Assembly (NCBI GenBank): GCA_018714575.1
Contig: DVNF01000152.1
Coordinates: forward strand, 1 to 14,238
Source: Candidatus Stercoripulliclostridium merdigallinarum
GTDB taxonomy: Bacteria; Bacillota; Clostridia; Christensenellales; DTU072
Reading direction: 5' to 3'
DNA: 14,238 nt
Part shown: positions 8,521-14,238 of the stretch, piece by piece
How positions within the stretch are numbered: position 1 is the first letter of the stretch
How the letters are laid out: each line of letters begins with the position of its first letter
Translations under genes and position numbers: made by a program
The notes under the pieces: generated by a model
Told to the model about the DNA's origin: nothing
The model's database searches: none
What the model saw: the letters and a program-made list of their open reading frames with translations, nothing else

Positions 8521-8527
8521 CTCCTCC
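8521..8527 (-). promoter_or_regulatory. Ribosome binding site GGAGGAG fixing the RAYT-like start
   Basis: GGAGGAG is followed by AGT and then ATG at 8517-8515. A longer reading frame could begin at the GTG at 8529-8527, but that codon overlaps the Shine-Dalgarno sequence itself, so the ATG is the more credible start. Confidence 0.8.
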
Positions 8528-8529
8528 AC

Positions 8530-8547
8530 TACGCGCCGCGACGCGCA
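8530..8547 (-). promoter_or_regulatory. CGCG leader hairpin abutting the RAYT-like ribosome binding site
   Basis: On the transcribed strand TGCGCG (8547-8542), loop TCGCGG, then CGCGTA (8535-8530) can form a 6-bp stem with one G-U pair. The 3' arm ends two bases before GGAGGAG. The element stands out as GC-rich in an AT-rich gap and resembles the larger hairpin upstream of the inactive aldolase gene. It could influence translation, or be a protein-binding site at DNA level. Folding is judged by eye only. Confidence 0.4.
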
Positions 8548-8574
8548 AGTTATTGATTCAATAGGTTTTGGGTT

Positions 8575-8594
8575 TCCGAAATAAGAATTTCGGA
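8575..8594. repeat. Inverted repeat between symporter and RAYT-like genes
   Basis: TCCGAAAT and ATTTCGGA form a perfect 8-bp inverted repeat around a 4-base loop, 4 nt after the symporter stop. On the transcribed strand no T-run follows (AACCCAAAACC comes next), so it is not a canonical intrinsic terminator. It may shield the upstream mRNA 3' end or lower read-through into the RAYT-like gene. Confidence 0.55.
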
Positions 8595-8598
8595 TAGC

Positions 8599-10224
8599 TT
8601 ATTCTTTAATTTCGATATCTATTTCGGCTTCCGCCGCGCCTGCGTTAGCCAATGCGAGAGCTTGTTCCTCCGCCTCGGCTTCCTTCCTCTTTTGGATCTC
8701 TGCAACGTACCAACGCTGTTTATCCTCGGTGATATGATAGAAGAACAGCGGGATCACGCATGCGATAAAGCTGATCGCGCTGGACAGCACTAACATCAAC
8801 CACAAATCGTTCAATCCGTCCACGGTCATCGTTGCCGACGGGTCGTTGGAATTTATACCGCTCATATTGTACGCCAAAACGCCGATGAACGCGCCGAACG
8901 CCATACCGATCTTGCTGATAAAAGTCTGCATCGAGAAGCAGATACCTTCCGCCCTTTCGCCCGTCTTCCATTCCAAGTACTCGACGGTGTCGCCGATCAT
9001 CGCATAGCTCATGATGTTTGCGATACCTTGGGGGATACCTACTACTATCATACAGATAACTGCCACGACCAATCCTGCGGTGCCGTATTCGCCGCCGCCG
9101 ATAAATTTACCGTTTTCAAAGTCCCACATGAACAGCATCAATACCATTGCCGCGGCGCCAAGGATATGGGAACCGATAAAGGACCATTTTTTAGTAAACT
9201 TTTTGGTCAGCCACGGGCAGAGTACCGAGGCGATCAATCCGCCGGGTATTACCAACATCGTCAATACCGAATAAGCCGATTCCGATCCCAGGGCATATTT
9301 ACAAAAATACAAGCCGCCGGTATATGTATAAACCATTCTGGCACCGCCCAAAATACCGGACAACACTACCAACATAACTTGGTCGTTTTTAAACAATAAC
9401 TTCAGATTTTGTCCCAAAGAACGTTGTTTTTCGCCGCTGGCGACGGTGCCGAATCTTTCTTTCGTGTTCTTGAATCCGATATAAAACAGCGGAATGGAGA
9501 TAACAACCAACACGACAGCCACTATGAAATACGTCCATTGCAAAGTTTCCATGTATTGATCGGCATATTGAGCTATCAACAATCCGTTCCCGTCCCTGTA
9601 TTTTGCGGTTACCGCGTCGGTGAGGATAGGAACGAACAAGGTAACTATGCCGGCGCCGGCGGTGCACATCAGACGGACTATCGTCAAAATGTTTCCGCGC
9701 TTCGTAGTGTTGTTCGTCATCGTGGTCGACAATCCCCAATACGGGACGTCGGCTATCGTGTACGCGACCGACCATACCACATATATCAAACCGCAAGCCA
9801 AAAAGCCGCTCATATCGCGAGGATATACGGGCAGGAAGCACAATATCGTCAAAATGCCGATCGGAATGGGCATCCATAACAGATACGGACGGCACTTTCC
9901 GTATTTGGTACGGGTATAGTCGACGACAGAACCCATTATCGGGTCGTTCAACGCGTCGAATATCCTGGCGACCAACATCAATATCGCCACCGCGACCGAA
10001 GCCGTCAAGACGCCCAATTTTATGTCGTTATTGAATCCCAAAGCGTCGGTCATGAATACCGTCAAATAGGATCCGATTATAGTACAAATGAAGTTTTGTC
10101 CGACACCGGTTATACCGTAACTCCACGCTTCCTTCGGCTGGACGTCCCCGTCGTTCGGCTTTGTGCCGAACAGTTTATGGGAAAATGCGCCGAATTTTTG
10201 AGCAAAGCTCATTTTTCCTTCCAT
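8599..10224 (-). CDS. GPH-family sugar:cation symporter
   Basis: This 541-residue polytopic membrane protein belongs to the glycoside-pentoside-hexuronide:cation symporter family (MFS fold, MelB/XynB/UidB-like). The family signature after TM2-TM3 is clear: D90-A-L-N-D-P-I-M-G, then V-D-Y-T-R-T-K-Y-G-K-C-R-P (101-114). About twelve hydrophobic segments follow the expected pattern between residues 38 and 500. The tail from about 500 is cytoplasmic, charged and Ala/Glu-rich, longer than in many members. GPH proteins import sugars or glycosides with Na+ or H+. It follows the active aldolase by 18 nt and is presumably the importer for the pathway's substrate. GGAGGAGGAG lies just upstream of the chosen ATG; Met5 is a possible alternative start, preceded by GGAAGG. 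The exact substrate cannot be read from sequence. Confidence 0.93.
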   Translation of the reverse strand: MEGKMSFAQKFGAFSHKLFGTKPNDGDVQPKEAWSYGITGVGQNFICTIIGSYLTVFMTDALGFNNDIKLGVLTASVAVAILMLVARIFDALNDPIMGSVVDYTRTKYGKCRPYLLWMPIPIGILTILCFLPVYPRDMSGFLACGLIYVVWSVAYTIADVPYWGLSTTMTNNTTKRGNILTIVRLMCTAGAGIVTLFVPILTDAVTAKYRDGNGLLIAQYADQYMETLQWTYFIVAVVLVVISIPLFYIGFKNTKERFGTVASGEKQRSLGQNLKLLFKNDQVMLVVLSGILGGARMVYTYTGGLYFCKYALGSESAYSVLTMLVIPGGLIASVLCPWLTKKFTKKWSFIGSHILGAAAMVLMLFMWDFENGKFIGGGEYGTAGLVVAVICMIVVGIPQGIANIMSYAMIGDTVEYLEWKTGERAEGICFSMQTFISKIGMAFGAFIGVLAYNMSGINSNDPSATMTVDGLNDLWLMLVLSSAISFIACVIPLFFYHITEDKQRWYVAEIQKRKEAEAEEQALALANAGAAEAEIDIEIKE

Positions 10225-10242
10225 TACTCCTCCTCCACAATG

Positions 10243-10881
10243 TTATTTTATCCTTTTATAGAACACTTCGAAAATATCGTCTATATCGATGGTATCCTTT
10301 CCAAGCTCTTTTTTCACAATACTTTCGATATATGCGCGGCTGTTTTCTTCCATGGCTTTGCAGACTTCGAAAGCGCCTTCGATGGTTTCGGCGCAGGCTA
10401 CTATGCCGTGGTTGGACAGGAAGCAAGCGTTTCTGCCCTTCATCGCCGCCACCGCGCCGTTTGTCAATTTTTTGGTACCCGGCAAACCGTATTCCCCTGC
10501 TCGGACGGTGTCGCCGCCCAGCAATTTCTTGTGCTCTTCGCTTAGCACGGGGATCTCCATTCTGGCAGCAGCCGCCGCCGAACTCCACAACGGATGGGAA
10601 TGGATGACCGCGCCGATTTCGGGACGGTCGCGGTAGATCGCCGCATGTATCTTCTTTTCCGACGTCGGTTTTACGTCGGAAACATATTCCAATGTTTCTA
10701 TATCTACTACGACGGTATCTTCGGCGCGCATACGGATATAGTCCATGCCCGAAGGAGTTACCACCATTTTCTTGTCGTCAAGGCGAATGGAAATATTTCC
10801 CCAAGTGCCTTGGACAAGGTTATTTTCCAACAATTTTACTCCGGCGTCTTTTACCGCCTGTCTGACTTCGGATTCCGTCAT
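10243..10881 (-). CDS. Class II aldolase (FucA/AraD family), active site intact
   Basis: This 212-residue protein has the length and motif order of L-fuculose-phosphate aldolase and L-ribulose-5-phosphate 4-epimerase. Zinc ligands H94, H96 (H-S-H-P) and H158 (S-N-H-G) are present, as is the acid/base E75 in T-S-E-K-K-I-H. The phosphate-binding segments G28-N29, S44-G45 and T73-S74 line up with those of E. coli FucA. It should cleave a (phospho)ketose or related hydroxy-acid in a metal-dependent retro-aldol reaction, or epimerise a pentulose phosphate; sequence cannot separate these. Its Shine-Dalgarno GGGAGG (10892-10887) sits in the last codons of the upstream paralogue, and the ATG is 1 nt past that gene's stop, so translation is probably coupled. 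FucA-type activity is only the nearest model: no fucose isomerase or kinase is nearby. Confidence 0.92.
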   Translation of the reverse strand: MTESEVRQAVKDAGVKLLENNLVQGTWGNISIRLDDKKMVVTPSGMDYIRMRAEDTVVVDIETLEYVSDVKPTSEKKIHAAIYRDRPEIGAVIHSHPLWSSAAAAARMEIPVLSEEHKKLLGGDTVRAGEYGLPGTKKLTNGAVAAMKGRNACFLSNHGIVACAETIEGAFEVCKAMEENSRAYIESIVKKELGKDTIDIDDIFEVFYKRIK

Positions 10882-10882
10882 A

Positions 10883-11518
10883 TCAGCCTCCCTGTTCCTC
10901 TTTCAGCTTCGCCGTCTGATCCTTCTTCGAATACTTCAGTTTATAAACGGCTCTCATCAGCACTGCGTCGAACAACCCGATTTTTACGGGTTTTCCGATT
11001 ATTGCGGAACCCACATAGCATAGCGCGCCCTTTTCCAGCACCAACGAACCCGTAAACGCTTCGTCCAAGGTTCTGCCGGTAGCTATAACTCCGCCGTTGC
11101 GGATCAAGCATGCGTTTCTGCCGGTCAACGTCTTTAACACGTCAGTTACTTCGTCTGACGGGGAAACCTTTGCGGTATGCCCTATGATCTGTGCCATGTC
11201 GTCCAAAGTGGCGGGCACTGCATTCAACTTCTTTGCTATTCCTACGCAAAACGGCGCGTGATTCATAACGATGGCATTTACGTCCTCGCGATGCGCGTAA
11301 ATCGCCAAATGCAACGCTTCCAAAGCGTTCTGCGCGTCGTTTTTGCCGACGAACCTGATATCTTTTTCGGTAATATCCGCCATGTCGATTTCAGGATCGC
11401 TAATCATTATTCCTTCGTCCATTCTCACGCTGCAAACGTCGCCCTTTGCGGTCAGCTTGTGCTCGCTGAGTTTTTTGCAACATTCGAGTATACGAAGCTT
11501 TGCGGTTTCTTCGACCAT
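10883..11518 (-). CDS. Class II aldolase paralogue lacking metal and catalytic residues
   Basis: This 211-residue protein is clearly homologous to its downstream neighbour (shared H-x-A-I-Y, N-H-A-P, G-R-N-A-C, and length), yet its active site is gone. Aligned on the intact paralogue, the three zinc His become M85, H87 and G142, so only one remains. The catalytic Glu becomes L66. The phosphate-binding G-N becomes G26-D27, S-G becomes D-P, and T-S becomes N64-A65. It is most likely a pseudoenzyme, perhaps a structural or regulatory partner of the active aldolase; class II aldolases build active sites at subunit interfaces, which makes a mixed oligomer reasonable. It retains a full-length open frame and its own good ribosome binding site, so it is not a decaying pseudogene. 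The start at 11518 follows AAGGAGG with 8-nt spacing; the GTG at 11545 would place that site inside the coding region. Confidence 0.88.
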   Translation of the reverse strand: MVEETAKLRILECCKKLSEHKLTAKGDVCSVRMDEGIMISDPEIDMADITEKDIRFVGKNDAQNALEALHLAIYAHREDVNAIVMNHAPFCVGIAKKLNAVPATLDDMAQIIGHTAKVSPSDEVTDVLKTLTGRNACLIRNGGVIATGRTLDEAFTGSLVLEKGALCYVGSAIIGKPVKIGLFDAVLMRAVYKLKYSKKDQTAKLKEEQGG

Positions 11519-11526
11519 TTTTCCAT

Positions 11527-11533
11527 CCTCCTT
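11527..11533 (-). promoter_or_regulatory. Ribosome binding site AAGGAGG fixing the inactive aldolase start
   Basis: AAGGAGG ends 8 nt before the ATG at 11518-11516, an ideal spacing. A longer frame could begin at the GTG at 11545-11543, but then this site would lie inside the gene. The first A of the site is also the last base of the leader hairpin. Confidence 0.85.
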
Positions 11534-11566
11534 ACGCGCGTACACCCGTACAGATGTACGCGCGCA
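11533..11566 (-). promoter_or_regulatory. Strong CGCG leader hairpin touching the aldolase ribosome binding site
   Basis: On the transcribed strand TGCGCGCGTACA (11566-11555), a 10-nt loop, then TGTACGCGCGTA (11544-11533) form a 12-bp stem with one G-U pair. The 3' arm runs straight into AAGGAGG. There is no T-run after it, so it is not a terminator. At DNA level the 3' arm contains the palindrome TACGCGCGTA, also found in the lipoprotein promoter. The 110-nt gap to the aminotransferase gene also holds a small CCGAA/TTCGG hairpin (11601-11614) and a doubled AAGGTAT; I see no convincing promoter in it. Role: RNA processing or stability element, translational control, or an operator. Confidence 0.6.
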
Positions 11567-11628
11567 CGTTATACCTTATACCTTAAATATCCTCGGCACA
11601 CCGAATGACTTCGGCGGCAAGCGATTTA

Positions 11629-13218
11629 TTATTCGGCTTTGGCTGCCAAGGCTTTTTTAGCCTTTTTCTTGTTCAGTTCGTTCTTTATGCCGTCGATCAA
11701 AGAATCGATCTCGACGCCTTCGCCGGTATTTTCGACCATAGCGAACACCTTGTCGAATCTGGACAACGCGTCGTCGATGACGGCAAAGTTGTTTTCGTAG
11801 TCAGCCATGGAGGTGTACAGTCTGCTGCCCGCCAAGGTAACGATACCGTTTGCCATGTATGCGGCGCCCATGTGTTCCATAGCGTCCTTCCTCTTGTAGA
11901 TCATTCTTTGGTGAGTCAGGATGCCGGACAAGGACTTCAGCAGGTTAAAGGAGCTGAAATCGAAGCTCATCGCGCCGGTGCATTCCAGGTGAACGATGCT
12001 GCCTTGGTTGTAAACGACGTAAGGCAGGTTGTATTTTGCAACCAATTGTTTCAAACCTGCCGCCAGCTTGTCGCCCGCCTGACCGGCTTTTACGCAAGCG
12101 TTGGTAGCTTCGATTTGTTTGATGCATTCGTAACCTGCAAGGGAGCTCATCGGGTTAGCCGCCAAAGTTCCGCCTACGTATGCGCGGTGTTTGCCGGTAG
12201 CGACGCCTGCCGCCATCAAGCCGGCATATTGTCTCTTTCCGCCGACACCGCCAGCGGCAGGATAGCCGCCTGCGATGATCTTTCCGAAAATTGTCAGATC
12301 GGGTTCGATACCGAAGTATCCTTGCGCGCCGCCCAGACCCAGACGGAAACCGGTAACGACTTCGTCAAAGATAAACAATGCGCCGTATTTATGAGCCAGC
12401 TTCAACGCTTCCGCGTTGTAATCCTTGGAAACGGGACGAGTTCCGGATTCGGGGCCTACGGGTTCAACTATAACTGCCGCCGTGCCGCCTTTGGATTTGT
12501 TCCTGTGCAGCATCTTTTCCAACATCTCCAGGTCGTTGGGTTTGACTTCGTCGGTCAGTTCAAAGCAGTTATTGGGAATACCGTGGGATTCCAGGAATTG
12601 CCTGGTTCCGGGGATCTTTAATCCGTAAACCATTTGGTCGGACCAGCCGTGATAAGCGCCGCCGATCTTGATGATCCTCTTATGCTTGGTTTCGATCCTT
12701 GCGATCCTCAGCGCCGCCATGACCGATTCGGTACCCGAACCCAACATTCTGAACATTTCGACGGCGGGCATATGCTCGTTGATCTTTTTAGCCAACAGCA
12801 ATTCCGCTTCGTGCAACAATCCGGTAACGGGGCCGCAGGTATCCAACAGCTTTTTAACTTCGTTACGGATAACTTCGTTATTGGATCCCAGAATGGTCGG
12901 GCCGCCTGCTTGTAAAAAGTCGATGTATTTGTTGCCGTCGACGTCTTCCATATAAGCGCCCTCGGCTTTGGCTATCGCGATCGGGAAAGGATAGTTAAAC
13001 GCAAGGTTGTGCTGGACGCCGCCGGGTATGTACTTTTTGGCTTCGGTGGAAATGGCTTTCGACTTTGCGCACTTGGTATCGAAATACTCGGTCAAGATGC
13101 GATCCATTTCGCTCTTCTTTACTTCGTAGATAGGTTGAGACGTCAATTTGTGCAATGCATCGTAAATTTTATCGGGATCTTCCCAGTAAGACACACCGTA
13201 TTGTTGCTTTTCATCCAT
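11629..13218 (-). CDS. Class III PLP aminotransferase, glutamate-1-semialdehyde aminomutase-like
   Basis: This 529-residue fold-type I PLP enzyme belongs to the class III group nearest glutamate-1-semialdehyde 2,1-aminomutase. Visible motifs are P65-G-G-V (domain start), S161-G-T-E-S (phosphate cup), G-G-A-Y-H-G-W (186-192, cofactor stacking), E252-P-V-G, D285-E-V-V-T-G-F-R (the Asp that binds the pyridine N), K313 in F-G-K-I-I-A-G-G (Schiff-base Lys), and G350-T-L-A-A-N-P. It is about 100 residues longer than HemL, with about 50 extra at the N-terminus and a Lys/Ala-rich tail after about 500. No other haem gene is near, and two aldolases and a symporter follow, so a catabolic aminotransferase or aminomutase is more likely than HemL. 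AGGAGG (13234-13229) lies 10 nt before the ATG. The surface-protein gene ends 42 nt upstream with no terminator between. Confidence 0.9.
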   Translation of the reverse strand: MDEKQQYGVSYWEDPDKIYDALHKLTSQPIYEVKKSEMDRILTEYFDTKCAKSKAISTEAKKYIPGGVQHNLAFNYPFPIAIAKAEGAYMEDVDGNKYIDFLQAGGPTILGSNNEVIRNEVKKLLDTCGPVTGLLHEAELLLAKKINEHMPAVEMFRMLGSGTESVMAALRIARIETKHKRIIKIGGAYHGWSDQMVYGLKIPGTRQFLESHGIPNNCFELTDEVKPNDLEMLEKMLHRNKSKGGTAAVIVEPVGPESGTRPVSKDYNAEALKLAHKYGALFIFDEVVTGFRLGLGGAQGYFGIEPDLTIFGKIIAGGYPAAGGVGGKRQYAGLMAAGVATGKHRAYVGGTLAANPMSSLAGYECIKQIEATNACVKAGQAGDKLAAGLKQLVAKYNLPYVVYNQGSIVHLECTGAMSFDFSSFNLLKSLSGILTHQRMIYKRKDAMEHMGAAYMANGIVTLAGSRLYTSMADYENNFAVIDDALSRFDKVFAMVENTGEGVEIDSLIDGIKNELNKKKAKKALAAKAE

Positions 13219-13260
13219 ATTGAAATAACCTCCTAGTGGATATGGTTTTATTTTCTTTTA

Positions 13261-14238
13261 TTATCTTTGTATCTTAAACGTGAATTCCGTCTCGCCGTGG
13301 ATATCGTAATTGTCGGAAATCCTGACTATATACGTGCCTATTTCGGAAGGCATGTATCCCAATTCGTTGCCCCTGTCGTCGCAATACACGACGTCGTTTG
13401 CGGCGATCTGCCTGCTGACGCCCGTTTCGTCGATATAGGAAATATCGAATCCCGCGATCGGATTGCCGGTGTAGGTAAAGACTCCGTTGCTGTATCCCGT
13501 AGTCGTAGCCGGGTCGAACATTACTCTGACGGTACTCATGCCCGGAGAATTTGTTACTACGCGCTTTGTAATATTCAACTCTCCGGCAACGGAAACCAAC
13601 ATATAATAATCGTTTTGGTAGCCTTCGCCGTCGGCAAAGTCCGCCGTTACGGCATAACTGCCGCAATCTTCGCCGGGGGCTCGGTTAAACGTCAAGTTGA
13701 CACGGTCGTGTTCCAACAAATCGCCTTCGTCTATCGTGTATTCATAGGTCGTGGGATCGTTGGCTCCGTATATCTTTTGATTGTCTATCACGGTGACGAC
13801 CAACAACCTCTTGTAACGTTCGAATTTAACCGGAATATCCAACTCGGCGCCGTTAAAGCATTCGTTGCCTTCGACTATTACCCTGACCGCGTATTCGCCC
13901 GGGTATACCGGAACGTTCTCGGTCCACACTCCGTTTACCGAATACTCTATCGTCATTTCGGGAGCATAGGCAACGAAATCGGCTACGGTAATATTGATAT
14001 TCGCCGTCGGCGACAGAGCGTTGTTACCGTATTCCATAGATATATTGTCCAAAGTAATACCGTAATCGGCTCCTTCCGTCGCGGTGGGAGTGATCTTTCT
14101 GTATGTGGTTACGTTGAAAGTCGCGCGGCTGTTTAAATATGAAACTTCGATGGTCTGTACCATAGAATTGCCTACGGTATTGGCGGTAAACGGCGAAACG
14201 CGATAGCCGCCCAACGTTACCAAGCCGTTTGTCATCGG
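13261..14238 (-). CDS. MBG-repeat surface protein, C-terminal 325 residues (5' end outside window)
   Basis: The frame runs in from the right edge and ends at TAA (13263-13261). Numbering from the Met at 14235, three repeat marks of the kind seen in the giant lipoprotein occur: Y69-G-N, Y156-G-A and Y255-T-G, 87 and 99 residues apart. The middle unit (about 145-225) is a clear MBG_2 domain, with D-N-Q-K-I-Y-G-A-N-D-P, then E-G-D, R-A-P-G-E, G-S-Y-A-V and L-N-I-T-K. The protein ends shortly after the last beta domain (F-T-F-K-I-Q-R) with no LPxTG, membrane anchor or S-layer domain, so any anchoring must be at the unseen N-terminus, perhaps a lipobox as in the other protein. An internal Met near the window edge should not be taken as the start. 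Confidence 0.9.
   Translation of the reverse strand, partial: PMTNGLVTLGGYRVSPFTANTVGNSMVQTIEVSYLNSRATFNVTTYRKITPTATEGADYGITLDNISMEYGNNALSPTANINITVADFVAYAPEMTIEYSVNGVWTENVPVYPGEYAVRVIVEGNECFNGAELDIPVKFERYKRLLVVTVIDNQKIYGANDPTTYEYTIDEGDLLEHDRVNLTFNRAPGEDCGSYAVTADFADGEGYQNDYYMLVSVAGELNITKRVVTNSPGMSTVRVMFDPATTTGYSNGVFTYTGNPIAGFDISYIDETGVSRQIAANDVVYCDDRGNELGYMPSEIGTYIVRISDNYDIHGETEFTFKIQR

Noticed and set aside
8599..8971. Possible terminator for the cluster at the inverted repeat after the symporter gene (8575-8594)
   Set aside because: The stem is perfect but is followed by AACCCAAAACC on the transcribed strand rather than a T-run, so it does not fit an intrinsic terminator.
11533..11566. Riboswitch upstream of the aldolase genes
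   Set aside because: The element is a single simple hairpin without a conserved aptamer core; I could not match it to any riboswitch class.
11605..12621. Plus-strand open frame of 338 codons opposite the aminotransferase gene
   Set aside because: It lies wholly antisense to a gene with unmistakable PLP motifs, has no ribosome binding site that I see, and its translation is Arg/Val/Phe-rich without any recognisable domain. It is a shadow of biased codon use.
11629..13218. Assignment as hemL (glutamate-1-semialdehyde aminomutase of haem synthesis)
   Set aside because: Motifs fit the broad group only. Length, extra termini and neighbours (aldolases, symporter) point elsewhere, so no gene symbol was given.
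13267..14136. Plus-strand open frame of 289 codons opposite the right-edge MBG protein
   Set aside because: The minus-strand frame contains a clear MBG_2 unit; the antisense frame is a by-product.

Overview
All genes in this window are encoded on the minus strand. The sequence reads like a Gram-positive, probably clostridial (Bacillota) chromosome. The basis for this is strong AGGAGG-type ribosome binding sites, a lipobox lipoprotein carrying Big_3-like and MBG/YDG-like repeats, and a GPH-family symporter. I infer the phylum from gene content only. No rRNA, tRNA, CRISPR array or intact insertion sequence is visible.

Read in the direction of transcription (right to left), the layout is as follows. 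(i) 14238-13261 is the 3' end of a large MBG-repeat surface protein. (ii) 13218-8599 is a compact metabolic cluster: a class III aminotransferase related to glutamate-1-semialdehyde aminomutase; a class II aldolase paralogue that has lost nearly all active-site residues; a class II aldolase with all of them; and a GPH cation symporter. (iii) 8517-7156 is a 453-residue protein with the fold signature of REP-associated tyrosine transposases (RAYT/Y1) but without the HUH motif or the catalytic tyrosine. An intrinsic terminator follows at 7119-7092. (iv) 7155-6771 is an AT-rich gap with a good promoter. (v) 6770-1 is one uninterrupted frame for a lipoprotein of at least 2,256 residues built of Ig-like repeats; it runs off the left edge.

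The aminotransferase, aldolases and symporter look like an uptake and breakdown pathway: import, amino transfer or amino migration, then retro-aldol cleavage. No kinase, dehydrogenase or regulator is present, so the substrate cannot be named. The aldolase genes are translationally coupled (1-nt gap). The surface protein ends only 42 nt upstream of the aminotransferase, so the two may share a transcript.

The most unusual items are the catalytically dead RAYT-like protein with an unrecognised C-terminal half, the paired active and inactive aldolases, and a recurring CGCG palindrome or hairpin. That element abuts the ribosome binding site of two genes and sits in the promoter spacer of the giant lipoprotein.
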